A stretch of 64,000 nt of DNA from NCBI RefSeq assembly GCF_030160655.1, contig NZ_BSOT01000006.1, positions 124,001 to 188,000 on the forward strand. Direction: 5' to 3'. Below are positions 46,017 through 55,336 of this stretch, piece by piece (position 1 is the stretch's first letter; each line of letters begins with the position of its first letter). The stretch is from Agaribacter marinus (GTDB lineage: Bacteria > Pseudomonadota > Gammaproteobacteria > Enterobacterales > Alteromonadaceae). The notes beneath the pieces were generated by a model, which had not been told where the DNA came from, made no database searches, and worked only from the letters and a program-made list of their open reading frames with translations. A program made the position numbers and the translations under genes.

Positions 46017-47495
46017 CTATGAAACGATAGCTTTCATATCTGTCATGTATCCACGCAATTCTTTACCTACTGATTCGACGCCATGGCTGCGAATCGCTTC
46101 GTTAATTTGTACAAGTTTCATGTTGTCAACGCCGTTAGAGGTGTTGCTCAACCCACCACCTAAGTGTTCGCTAGTGATACTTGGTAAAATTTTGTCTTTC
46201 AAAATCGGCACTGCTGCATTGGCAAACAAATAGTTTCCGTATTCGGCGGTATCTGAAATCACTACATTCATTTCGTACAAACGCTTACGTGCGATGGTGT
46301 TTGAAATAAGTGGCGTTTCGTGCAATGACTCGTAGTACGCTGACTCAGGTAAGATGCCCGCTTCAACCATTACGTCGAATGCTAACTCTACACCTGCTTT
46401 GATACACGCAACTAAAAAGATGCCTTTATCAAAGAAGTCTTGGTCTGTGATTTTGCCGTCGTACACTGGCGCATTTTCAAAACCAGTTTCGCCGGTTTCT
46501 TCACGCCATTTAAACAAGTTAGCATCGCCATTTGCCCAATCTTCCATCATTGTTTTTGAGAATTCACCGCTGATGATATCATCTTGGTGCTTTTCAAATA
46601 ATGGACGGAATTCAGTAATTAATGTTTCAGATAACTCGTACGCAGCTACTTTCGCTGGGTTCGATAGGCGGTCCATCATGTGGCTAACGCCGCCAATCTT
46701 AAGCGCTTCTGTAATGGCTTCTAAGCCATATTGAATAAGTGCTGCTGCATATGCAGGATCAACACCATCTTCAAGCATTTTTTCGTAACCAACAATCGCC
46801 GCAGCTTGCTGCATACCACATAGGATTGTTTGCTCACCCATTAGGTCAGACTTAACTTCAGCGACAAATGAGCTCTCAAGCACACCGGCTCTATCTCCGC
46901 CTGTTGCACTCGCTAATGCTTTCGCAATGGCAAGACCTTCGCCTTGAGGGTCGTTTTCTGGGTGAACTGCGATAAGAGTCGGTACACCAAAACCACGCTT
47001 GTATTCTTCACGTACTTCAGAACCAGGGCTTTTTGGCGCACACATCACAACAGTAATATCACCGCGAATCTGCTGGCCTTCTTCAACGATGTTGAATCCG
47101 TGAGAGTAACCTAGTGTAGCGCCTGTTTTCATTAGTGGCATTACTGCCTCTACAACACTCGCATGTTGCTTGTCAGGCGTCAGGTTATATACTAAATCTG
47201 CGTTTGGAATTACGTCTTGGTAAGTTCCTACAGTGAAGCCATTTTCGCTAGCGCGTTTAAATGAATCTCTTTTTTCGTCAATAGCTGCTTGGCGTAATGC
47301 GTAGCTGACATTTAAGCCAGAGTCGCGCATGTTAAGGCCTTGGTTTAGACCTTGAGCACCACACCCAACGATAACAATTGATTTCCCTTTCAATACTTCA
47401 CATCCCTCAGCAAATTCTGAGCGTTGCATAAATCTGCAACGACCAAGCTGATCGAGTTGTTTGCGAAGTGGTAAGCTATTAAAGTAATTTGCCAT
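46017..47495 (-). CDS. ilvC: ketol-acid reductoisomerase, class II
   Basis: NADPH-dependent, magnesium-requiring isomerisation and reduction of acetolactate or acetohydroxybutyrate in valine and isoleucine synthesis. At 492 residues it is the long class II form typical of enterobacteria. It starts [20 protein letters not shown], as in E. coli; an upstream in-frame start at 47510 is less likely. The nucleotide site [20 protein letters not shown], and catalytic [15 protein letters not shown], are visible. Divergent from ilvY, whose product activates this gene in relatives. Confidence 0.97.
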   Translation of the reverse strand: MANYFNSLPLRKQLDQLGRCRFMQRSEFAEGCEVLKGKSIVIVGCGAQGLNQGLNMRDSGLNVSYALRQAAIDEKRDSFKRASENGFTVGTYQDVIPNADLVYNLTPDKQHASVVEAVMPLMKTGATLGYSHGFNIVEEGQQIRGDITVVMCAPKSPGSEVREEYKRGFGVPTLIAVHPENDPQGEGLAIAKALASATGGDRAGVLESSFVAEVKSDLMGEQTILCGMQQAAAIVGYEKMLEDGVDPAYAAALIQYGLEAITEALKIGGVSHMMDRLSNPAKVAAYELSETLITEFRPLFEKHQDDIISGEFSKTMMEDWANGDANLFKWREETGETGFENAPVYDGKITDQDFFDKGIFLVACIKAGVELAFDVMVEAGILPESAYYESLHETPLISNTIARKRLYEMNVVISDTAEYGNYLFANAAVPILKDKILPSITSEHLGGGLSNTSNGVDNMKLVQINEAIRSHGVESVGKELRGYMTDMKAIVS

Positions 47496-47605
47496 GATTT
47501 TTCCGAGCATCTAGAAAACAAACAATTTGTTTTCACATAATTTATGTCTGTGACGACAAGTTGAGCGCATACTATATAGTTTGTTTTGTTGTTTAAAGTG
47601 AATTA

Positions 47606-47626
47606 TATGAAATTTAATGTTTCATA
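47606..47626. promoter_or_regulatory. candidate IlvY operator between ilvC and ilvY
   Basis: TATGAAA, 7-nt spacer, TTTCATA: a perfect 7-bp inverted repeat in the divergent promoter region, of the size seen for LysR-family operators. Confidence 0.5.
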
Positions 47627-47740
47627 AAGTGAAATATATATAGCGTAATGCGCAAATAATCGTATAATCCCTGTACAGTAGTTAACTAAAAGCTCATCAC
47701 TAATTTAAAAACGCCTGTTTTTATTTAAAAGTCGTCGCAA

Positions 47741-48604
47741 ATGGATATTAAATCTCTTAAGTTATTTCAGCATTTAGCCAATAGCCTGCATTATTCTAAG
47801 ACGGCACAGGCAATGTTTGTATCACCACCTACTTTGTCGCGCGTGATTACGCGTTTGGAAGAAGAGTTCAATACTACGTTGTTTATTCGCAACAACCGAA
47901 AAGTCGCGTTAACTAAAGCGGGTCAAACCTTACTTGCGTTTACCGATAATTTTCTAAGTGATTACACGTCCTTAGTACAAACACTGAATAAAGATGAAAA
48001 TGTCCTAAAGGGAGAGTTGTCATTATTTTGTTCGGTTACAGCGAGTCAAAGCTATCTCCCTGCTATGCTCGATAGACTCCGTGAGCAGCACCCACAAGTG
48101 GATATAAAGTTGGATACTGGCGACCACGCATTAGCCGTTGAACAAGTCGCTTCACGACAGGTCGACATATCTATTGCTATTCATACACCGGATTTTCCGT
48201 CCAATGTGTATTTTCAGCAAATAGATACTGTACCTCTAACCTTGATCGTACCTAAACAGATGCCCATTGATCGCGTGGGAAATATTCGTTGGCAAAATAT
48301 TAAGGTCATAATGCCAGCGCGAGGCCCGTCAAAAAGGATCGTACATCATTGGTTCGCCGAACAGAACATTCGGCCCAACGTGTATGCGCAAGTCTCGGGC
48401 AATGAAGCCATTGTCAGCATGGTGTCACTCGGCTTAGGCGTCGGGTTTGTGCCTCGTATCGTGTTGGAAAACTCAGCCGTACAACACAAAGTAAAAAGTT
48501 TAGCCGTAAATGAAATAGAAGCGTATCGCTTAGGCTTATGCTATCTAAAAGAACGCAGTAATGAGCCCTTAATCCATTCAATGTCTCAGTTATTTGCTAA
48601 CTGA
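47741..48604 (+). CDS. ilvY: LysR-family activator of ilvC
   Basis: Regulator that in E. coli activates ilvC in response to acetolactate or acetohydroxybutyrate. 287 residues. The helix-turn-helix is FQHLANSLHYSKTAQAMFVSPPTLSR and the effector domain follows from about 90. The divergent position next to ilvC supports the assignment. Its last 19 bp overlap the end of the convergent comM gene. Confidence 0.92.
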   Translation: MDIKSLKLFQHLANSLHYSKTAQAMFVSPPTLSRVITRLEEEFNTTLFIRNNRKVALTKAGQTLLAFTDNFLSDYTSLVQTLNKDENVLKGELSLFCSVTASQSYLPAMLDRLREQHPQVDIKLDTGDHALAVEQVASRQVDISIAIHTPDFPSNVYFQQIDTVPLTLIVPKQMPIDRVGNIRWQNIKVIMPARGPSKRIVHHWFAEQNIRPNVYAQVSGNEAIVSMVSLGLGVGFVPRIVLENSAVQHKVKSLAVNEIEAYRLGLCYLKERSNEPLIHSMSQLFAN

Positions 48605-50121
48605 TGCAATAGTCTGTCAAAGCTTCTATAAGAAAGCGCTTCTGCTAAGTGCTGATGCTGAATGTCATTAATATTCGCTATGTCAGCGATGGTTCGGGCA
48701 ACTTTTATGGTGCGATGATAGCTACGCATAGACAGCCCTAGTTTTTCAGAGGCATTTGTCAAAAAATTCGAACAAGCTGCGTCTAACTTACAATGCATAT
48801 TGAGTTCTTTATTATTCAATGCCGCATTTAATTTGCCTTGCCGCGCTAACTGAATGTCTACGGCTTTTTGCACGCCCTGACGCGCTTGTTTACTGGATAG
48901 CCGCTCGCTCGGCCCTTCTCCGGTTGATGCCTCAATGGACTTTTTTATATCAACTTTAGGTACATTTACCTGCATATCGATGCGATCCAATAAAGGCCCT
49001 GATAGTCTATTCAAGTAGCGAAGCACTTGATCAGCGTTTGCGCGTTTGTCGGTATGGTCACCCGTCGGGCTCGGATTCATTGCGGCAATCAGTTGAAAGT
49101 CTGCTGGATAAGTCACCTTATGCTTAGCCCTCGACAGGTGGATTTCCCCTGTTTCTAGCGGCTCTCGCAATACGTCGAGGACGTGGCGTCCAAATTCTGG
49201 TAGTTCATCTAAAAATAGCACGCCTTTATGAGCCAAGGTGATTTCGCCAGGCATGGGGTAACTGCCTCCTCCAACAATGGCAGTGGCTGAGCTAGAGTGA
49301 TGGGGTTGACGAAAATTAGGCTGTAGCCAGTTATTGGCACTAACTTGTTCACCGACCACCGATTTGATACTTGCTACGGTGAGCGCGTCTTCTTCAGGCA
49401 GTGTCGGTAATATAGTAACTAAACGACTTGCGAGCATGCTTTTTCCTGTACCGGGAGGACCAAACAATAACATGTTATGCCCGCCCGCTGCCGCAAGTAT
49501 CAGTGCACGTTTTGCGGCTTGTTGCTCGACAATATCCGCCAAGTCCATGTCTGCATTTTCGTCAGACTGAGCGTCATCGACGCTATTTAGCTGTGCCATT
49601 GGTAAGGCTTGCTTGTCGGTTAAATGAAGGTACACATCCCACAAAGACTTTGCTGCGAGCACCTTAGTGTTAGATACGAGCGACGCTTCACTGGCGTTAC
49701 TTTCCGGTAGAATTAAACAACGCTTGCTCTTTTTTACTGCGCAGGCCATAGGTAAAGCCCCTTGAATACTGCGTAGTGCTCCTGAGAGTGCAAGTTCGCC
49801 AACAAACTCAAACTCACTCAAGTCCTTGACCGGAATTTGCTCGCTGGCGGTAAGAATGCCAATCGCAATGGCTAAATCAAACCGCCCACCCCCTTTTGGC
49901 AAATCCGCCGGTGCCATATTCACCGTTATACGATGACTTGGGAATTCAAACCCTGAATTAATAATGGCACTGCGCACTCTGTCTCTACTTTCTTTTACCG
50001 TTGTTTCAGGAAGACCGACCAAATGAAATCCGGGTAAGCCAGTAGACAGGTGAACTTCAATGGTAACGAGCGGCGCATCGATACCCAAATTTGCGCGGGT
50101 ACGAACAACAGACAACGACAT
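48586..50121 (-). CDS. comM: YifB/ComM-family Mg-chelatase-like AAA ATPase
   Basis: Hexameric helicase that promotes branch migration during natural transformation. 511 residues: an N-terminal Lon-protease-like fold (LPGFHLVGLPETTVKES), Walker A GPPGTGKS, Walker B VLFLDELPEF, sensor region IAAMNPSPTG with an Mg-chelatase-type insertion, and a C-terminal SMRSYHRTIKVARTIADI block. The usual Cys zinc motif in the sensor region is not seen. It is convergent with ilvY and divergent from ilvD. Confidence 0.93.
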   Translation of the reverse strand: MSLSVVRTRANLGIDAPLVTIEVHLSTGLPGFHLVGLPETTVKESRDRVRSAIINSGFEFPSHRITVNMAPADLPKGGGRFDLAIAIGILTASEQIPVKDLSEFEFVGELALSGALRSIQGALPMACAVKKSKRCLILPESNASEASLVSNTKVLAAKSLWDVYLHLTDKQALPMAQLNSVDDAQSDENADMDLADIVEQQAAKRALILAAAGGHNMLLFGPPGTGKSMLASRLVTILPTLPEEDALTVASIKSVVGEQVSANNWLQPNFRQPHHSSSATAIVGGGSYPMPGEITLAHKGVLFLDELPEFGRHVLDVLREPLETGEIHLSRAKHKVTYPADFQLIAAMNPSPTGDHTDKRANADQVLRYLNRLSGPLLDRIDMQVNVPKVDIKKSIEASTGEGPSERLSSKQARQGVQKAVDIQLARQGKLNAALNNKELNMHCKLDAACSNFLTNASEKLGLSMRSYHRTIKVARTIADIANINDIQHQHLAEALSYRSFDRLLHQLANN

Positions 50122-50344
50122 AAATACTTACTTCCTACAAGCGTCAATGTGACTATTTGAATAAAGGCTAAACTTTATATTGTTAGCCGAATCAAACAAC
50201 TGAGCATGAGGCCAGTTTGATTCGAACTATCCGAGCGATATAGCTTGAATTTTCAAGTGATTTAAGGCACATTGCGCGTGTGACGACATTTTAATGATTT
50301 TTTGAGCATCCTTTACAGGGTCAGTAGAGTAAGCTGGCCGTTGC

Positions 50345-50392
50345 AGGGTGTTTGTAAGTGAATACAAAACCCTCCAAAATGGAGGGTTTTTT
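50345..50392 (+). promoter_or_regulatory. terminator/antiterminator pair in the ilvD leader
   Basis: A strong terminator (AAAACCCTCC 50366-50375, GGAGGGTTTT 50381-50390, T-run) lies 130 bp before ilvD with no gene upstream on this strand. The preceding AGGGTGTTTGTA (50345-50356) can pair with TACAAAACCCT (50363-50373), which uses the left arm of the terminator, so the two hairpins exclude each other. I found no leader peptide rich in Ile, Val or Leu. Elsewhere in 50122-50521 I see only an AGGAG site. Confidence 0.65.
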
Positions 50393-50521
50393 GTCGGTAT
50401 CTATAGGTCAGATAATTCTATCTCCCATGGTTGCAGCAACCGATTCAAAAATAACTCAACTTACTTGCATATTACTAAGCCGTATTAAACAAATTTAAAG
50501 CAGTATACCTAGGAGTTAGCA

Positions 50522-52369
50522 ATGCCAAAATTACGTTCAGCGACGACCACTCACGGTCGAAATATGGCCGGTGCGCGCGCACTATGGCGTGCAACAGGAA
50601 TGAAAGACAATGACTTTGGCAAGCCAATCATTGCCATCGCCAACTCGTTCACTCAATTTGTCCCGGGCCACGTGCATTTAAAAGACTTGGGTCAACTCGT
50701 TGCCAAAAGCATTGAAGAAGCCGGCGCAGTAGCAAAAGAATTCAATACTATTGCGGTAGATGACGGTATTGCCATGGGCCACAGCGGAATGCTATACAGC
50801 TTGCCTTCGCGTGAAGTCATTGCCGATGCAGTAGAATACATGGTGAATGCACACTGCGCAGATGCCATCGTGTGTATTTCTAACTGTGACAAAATCACCC
50901 CAGGCATGTTAATGGCGGCTATGCGTCTTAATGTACCGGTCATTTTTGTGTCAGGTGGCCCGATGGAAGCGGGTAAAACTACGCTTTCTGACCAAGTCAT
51001 CAAATTGGATTTAGTTGATGCCATGGTTGCCGCTGCAGATCCAAACGTGAGTGATGAAGATTCTGAGGCAATTGAACGCTCTGCATGCCCTACCTGTGGT
51101 TCTTGCTCGGGCATGTTTACTGCAAATTCAATGAACTGTTTAACCGAGGCACTTGGTTTGTCACTGCCGGGCAACGGCTCTACCTTGGCAACCCACACCG
51201 AAAGAGAACAACTGTTCATTAATGCCGGCAAGGTCATTGTTGATTTATGTAAGCGCTGGTATGGCGACGACGACGCCACTGCGCTGCCCCGTAACATCGC
51301 AAACTTTAAGGCCTTCGAAAATGCGATGAGTCTCGATATCGCTATGGGCGGCTCGACTAATACTATTTTGCATTTACTTGCTGCAGCGATTGAGGGTGAA
51401 ATTGAGTTTACGATGGACGATATTGACCGTTTATCGCGCAAAGTACCGCATTTATGTAAAGTAGCGCCAGCTACACCGCAATATCACATGGAAGATGTGC
51501 ATCGTGCGGGTGGCGTGCTTGGTATATTGAACGAATTAAATAAAGCAGGTTTATTACATGGCGACAATAGCCATGTATTAGGCAAGACAGTTGCTGAAGT
51601 GATCGCTGATTGGGATGTTACCAATCCAAGCAATGACAAAGCCATCGAATTTTACAAAGCAGGCCCTGCGGGTATACGCACAACTAAAGCGTTTAGTCAA
51701 AGCTGCCGCTGGCCAACGGTTGATGACGATCGCAAAGCCGGTTGTATCCGTGACCTAGAAAATGCCTACAGCTTAGAGGGTGGCTTGGCTGTGTTGTTTG
51801 GTAATTTGGCTGAAGACGGATGTATCGTGAAAACTGCTGGTGTCGATGAATCTATTCACAAATTTACAGGTCCTGCACGCGTATACGAAAGCCAAGATGA
51901 TGCAGTTGCAGGCATTCTAAATGACGATGTTAAATCGGGTGAAGTAGTTGTTATTCGTTATGAAGGGCCAAAAGGTGGACCAGGTATGCAAGAAATGTTG
52001 TACCCCACCTCTTATCTGAAATCTAAAGGTTTAGGTAAGGCGTGCGCGCTTATCACCGACGGCAGATTTTCGGGTGGCACTAGTGGTTTGTCTATTGGTC
52101 ACTGTTCTCCAGAGGCGGCGAGTGGTGGTGGTATTGCGTTTGTTGAAAATGGCGACCCTATTGAAATTGATATTCCAAATCGTACATTGAATTTGGCAAT
52201 TTCTGATGAAGAATTTGCCGCGCGTAAAGCAAAAATGGATGCGAGCGACAAACCTTATCAACCAAAAGACCGAGTGCGTGAAGTATCTACAGCATTGAAA
52301 GTATTTGCCATGATGGCAACCAGTGCAGACAAGGGCGCGGTGAGAGATCCTTCTAAGATAAAGTACTAA
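50522..52369 (+). CDS. ilvD: dihydroxy-acid dehydratase
   Basis: Iron-sulfur dehydratase making 2-keto acids for isoleucine and valine synthesis. 615 residues, standard. The Fe-S Cys residues are seen in [11 protein letters not shown] and [22 protein letters not shown]-type sequence; the C-terminal region has [24 protein letters not shown] lies seven bases upstream of the ATG. The stop overlaps the ilvA start by one base (TAATG). Expression probably responds to the leader hairpins. Confidence 0.97.
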   Translation: MPKLRSATTTHGRNMAGARALWRATGMKDNDFGKPIIAIANSFTQFVPGHVHLKDLGQLVAKSIEEAGAVAKEFNTIAVDDGIAMGHSGMLYSLPSREVIADAVEYMVNAHCADAIVCISNCDKITPGMLMAAMRLNVPVIFVSGGPMEAGKTTLSDQVIKLDLVDAMVAAADPNVSDEDSEAIERSACPTCGSCSGMFTANSMNCLTEALGLSLPGNGSTLATHTEREQLFINAGKVIVDLCKRWYGDDDATALPRNIANFKAFENAMSLDIAMGGSTNTILHLLAAAIEGEIEFTMDDIDRLSRKVPHLCKVAPATPQYHMEDVHRAGGVLGILNELNKAGLLHGDNSHVLGKTVAEVIADWDVTNPSNDKAIEFYKAGPAGIRTTKAFSQSCRWPTVDDDRKAGCIRDLENAYSLEGGLAVLFGNLAEDGCIVKTAGVDESIHKFTGPARVYESQDDAVAGILNDDVKSGEVVVIRYEGPKGGPGMQEMLYPTSYLKSKGLGKACALITDGRFSGGTSGLSIGHCSPEAASGGGIAFVENGDPIEIDIPNRTLNLAISDEEFAARKAKMDASDKPYQPKDRVREVSTALKVFAMMATSADKGAVRDPSKIKY

Positions 52370-53907
52370 TGACTTATACTAAATCAGATTACCTAGTTAA
52401 GATATTGCAGGCGCCTATTTATGAGGCGGCTGTTATGTCTGACCTTGTGAATATGCCGCGTTTATCTGGTGAATTGCAAAATCAGATATTTTTAAAGCGA
52501 GAAGACCAGCAACCGGTAAAATCATTTAAGTTGCGCGGCGCTTACAATTGTATCGCTCAATTGAGTGACGTTGAAAAACAAGCGGGTGTTATTACTGCAT
52601 CTGCCGGCAATCATGCTCAGGGAGTTGCTTATGCCGCAAAATCGCTGGGGATTAACGCAACGATCGTTATGCCAGAAACAACGCCAGATATAAAGGTCGA
52701 CGCAGTAAGGCGTTTTGGTGGCGAGTTTGCGACAGTAGTGCAATTTGGTACTAGTTTTGACCAAGCAAGTGAGCATGCAAAAACCTTGTGTGAAGAACAT
52801 CGCTTAACGATGATCCCGCCGTTCGATCACCCCAATGTCATTGCCGGGCAAGGGACGATTGGAAAAGAGATGTTGTCTCAGCAAAGTGATTTAGATGTCT
52901 TGTTTATTGCCGTCGGAGGCGGTGGATTGGCCGCGGGCATTGCGGTGTATGTGAAGCAAATCAATCCGAATATCAAAATTGTCGCGGTTGAGTCAGAAGA
53001 GTCGGCTTGTCTTCAGGCGGCTATGGCAAATGGGAAACCAGTTACCTTGCCCGAAGTGGGCATTTTTGCTGACGGTGTTGCAGTCAAAACGATTGGTGCT
53101 GAGCCGTTCCGATTATGTGAAAAGTACATTGACGAAGTCATGACGGTGACCAATGACGAATTGTGTACTGCCATCAAAGACATTTTTGATGATACACGCG
53201 TTATTGCAGAGCCTGCAGGTGCCTTATCGGTCGCCGCTATGCGTAAATACGTGCGAGAAAGCGGCGTGTCTGGACAAAAATTTGGTGGCATCTTATGCGG
53301 TGCAAACATTAATTTTCATACGCTACGGTATGTATCAGAACGTTGTGAATTAGGCGAGCAGAAAGAAGCCGTTTTTGCAGTTAAAATTCCTGAAGAAAAA
53401 GGGGCATTCAAGGCCTTTTGTGCAGCCCTTGGTGGCATTGTAATCACCGAATTTAACTACCGGTTGGCACATAACAGCAGCGCACATATCTTTGTCGGCG
53501 TTAAATTAAAACATGGCCGTGAAGAGTATGTAGAATTACTCGATAAACTAAATAATAGTGGCTATGATTGCTTTGATTTATCTAGCAACGAGCTAGCGAA
53601 GTTGCACGTGCGTCACATGGTAGGTGGTAGGCCATCTCAGCGCACAGAGGAAGTCGCGTATTCTTTTTCTTTCCCTGAATATCCAGGGGCTTTAATGCAC
53701 TTCTTGAACGCCCTCGGACATAAATGGAACATTACACTTTTTCACTACCGAAATCATGGCGCTGCGAGCGGACTTGTGCTTATTGGTTTTGAGGTAGAAG
53801 AATATCAAAAATCAGAATTTCAAATGCATATCGATTCGCTTGGCTTTAATGCACAGCCACATACTAACGACCCCGCTTATGAGTTTTTCCTAGCGAGTGG
53901 ACGCTAA
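52369..53907 (+). CDS. ilvA: biosynthetic threonine ammonia-lyase
   Basis: PLP-dependent deamination of threonine to 2-oxobutyrate, the committed step of isoleucine synthesis. 512 residues. The PLP lysine is in PVKSFKLRGAYN; the glycine-rich phosphate loop is VGGGGLAAGI. Two C-terminal ACT-like regulatory domains (from about 325) support feedback control by isoleucine. Its start overlaps the ilvD stop, so the genes are translated together. ilvE and an acetolactate synthase are not in the window. Confidence 0.96.
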   Translation: MTYTKSDYLVKILQAPIYEAAVMSDLVNMPRLSGELQNQIFLKREDQQPVKSFKLRGAYNCIAQLSDVEKQAGVITASAGNHAQGVAYAAKSLGINATIVMPETTPDIKVDAVRRFGGEFATVVQFGTSFDQASEHAKTLCEEHRLTMIPPFDHPNVIAGQGTIGKEMLSQQSDLDVLFIAVGGGGLAAGIAVYVKQINPNIKIVAVESEESACLQAAMANGKPVTLPEVGIFADGVAVKTIGAEPFRLCEKYIDEVMTVTNDELCTAIKDIFDDTRVIAEPAGALSVAAMRKYVRESGVSGQKFGGILCGANINFHTLRYVSERCELGEQKEAVFAVKIPEEKGAFKAFCAALGGIVITEFNYRLAHNSSAHIFVGVKLKHGREEYVELLDKLNNSGYDCFDLSSNELAKLHVRHMVGGRPSQRTEEVAYSFSFPEYPGALMHFLNALGHKWNITLFHYRNHGAASGLVLIGFEVEEYQKSEFQMHIDSLGFNAQPHTNDPAYEFFLASGR

Positions 53908-53973
53908 ATTCTATATACCGCGGAGATTCTGGCAGTCATCTGGCCGTGAACTTCGCGTCTCTTTTCTTATTAC

Positions 53974-54016
53974 TAATTAACCTGAACTATTTCTTATCCA
54001 CAGTTCAGGTTAATTA
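53974..54016. repeat. 15-bp perfect inverted repeat downstream of ilvA
   Basis: TAATTAACCTGAACT (53974-53988) and AGTTCAGGTTAATTA (54002-54016) are exact complements around a 13-nt loop. It lies 67 bp after the ilvA stop, but no T-run follows, so it is not a standard terminator. Confidence 0.75.
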
Positions 54017-54187
54017 ACGTAACGAAAGTACCAATCGACTGTTCGTAATCGTACACGCTGTGTACTCATTTTGTACACTTTCAAGCGGATACGAATCCTT
54101 ACTTCTCTGTTTTTTCTATGTTTTTTCGTTGGCGTAAGGTTTGCTTGAGTCTTACAAGCAAGTTGCTTGTATTCAAGGGAGCTTAAT

Positions 54188-55321
54188 GTGAAAAAAGAGA
54201 TACTAAAGTACTTAACCCGCCTACATTTTATAGGTTTATCTGCATATTGCTACGCCGACGTAGTTAATGCTAACGAAAAAATATTTACGTGGCGTATTGT
54301 CAACGAACAGGAAAATATAATCAGTACTCCTATAAAAGTCCTCGACAGTTTAGGAATTAAATTGGCTCATGGAGAAAGGGCTGAATGGTTGGGGGATTTG
54401 CCAGAAAATTTTCACTTGTCATTGGAAATAAAAGCCAAGGTTATGGCGGGTATCGGATTTTATAGCAAAGGCCGACATGAATTCGAGTACCTATTTTTTA
54501 GAACAAGCAATGATAGTCCGAGTAGAGCCATACAATATCTGCCTGTATACAATGGGGCTTTTGCGTGGCATTTGTATTCTGACTATCAATACCCTGCTGC
54601 AATAAATTCAAATGATTTTTTTGGCGTGGAATTGACTTGCAGCACAGATGCATGTGAAGTCGTCGTCAACGCAGCAGACCAAGCCAAGTTCAACCTTTCC
54701 AGAAACGAATTTAACACTGGCTTATTCTTTAGAGCCTTTCAAGGAGATGCTGTGATCAGGAACGTAGAAGTTTCGCCTACACCAAGGCGAATTGTTAACG
54801 AGCCAGTACAAGCGAAGGCCGGGATGATTCAGTATTGGGAATTATCGCAACAGGTGGACCTTCCGTCTAACGTAAATATAGGGAAAATATGGCGTTCTTT
54901 GTCAAACGTGAACGACAAGCCATGGAAAAAGGTCCGGCCTGACAAGGCAGGGATAGTCAATATTTCCAAATACTTCGAACACCCTAAAGGCGCCGTATTT
55001 GCTAAAACGTGCCTTCAGGCTACTCAGGATGGTAGTGTCACATTGAAATTTGACTACAGCCACGTGTTAACTGTGCTATTAAATGGACAAATAATATTCA
55101 GTGGAAGAGAGTTAGATACTCATAACTTTTTTCGGATTTCACATGATGAGGAAAGTATCGAATTGCCTGTAACGAAAGGACAGAATGAATTGTCCTTTTT
55201 AATTCATGGTTATGATTTAAGCCATTTACCTCCTATATTTGACAGAACTCAATATGCCAACTGGGGGTATGTTGCGAGGACAGACGGAGCCATTGCCGTA
55301 AGTCCATGCAATCAAGGTTGA
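54188..55321 (+). CDS. unrecognised exported protein, probable beta-sandwich
   Basis: I do not recognise this 377-residue protein. GTG at 54188, with GGGAG upstream, gives a hydrophobic N-terminus and likely cleavage before NANEK. Two regions of alternating strands are visible: an N-terminal half (with FYSKGRHEFEYLFFR and AFAWHLYSDYQYP) and a C-terminal half with VTLKFDYSHVLTVLLNGQIIFSG, which resembles galactose-binding-like jelly rolls of glycosidases. Four Cys occur in the mature part. It stands alone between ilvA and the convergent plsB gene. A carbohydrate-binding role is a guess. Confidence 0.6.
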   Translation: MKKEILKYLTRLHFIGLSAYCYADVVNANEKIFTWRIVNEQENIISTPIKVLDSLGIKLAHGERAEWLGDLPENFHLSLEIKAKVMAGIGFYSKGRHEFEYLFFRTSNDSPSRAIQYLPVYNGAFAWHLYSDYQYPAAINSNDFFGVELTCSTDACEVVVNAADQAKFNLSRNEFNTGLFFRAFQGDAVIRNVEVSPTPRRIVNEPVQAKAGMIQYWELSQQVDLPSNVNIGKIWRSLSNVNDKPWKKVRPDKAGIVNISKYFEHPKGAVFAKTCLQATQDGSVTLKFDYSHVLTVLLNGQIIFSGRELDTHNFFRISHDEESIELPVTKGQNELSFLIHGYDLSHLPPIFDRTQYANWGYVARTDGAIAVSPCNQG

Positions 55322-55336
55322 GAAGATAGATACTAT

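Noticed and set aside
48586-48604. 19-bp overlap of ilvY and comM 3' ends as a special regulatory device
   Set aside because: Short tail-to-tail overlaps are common in compact bacterial genomes.
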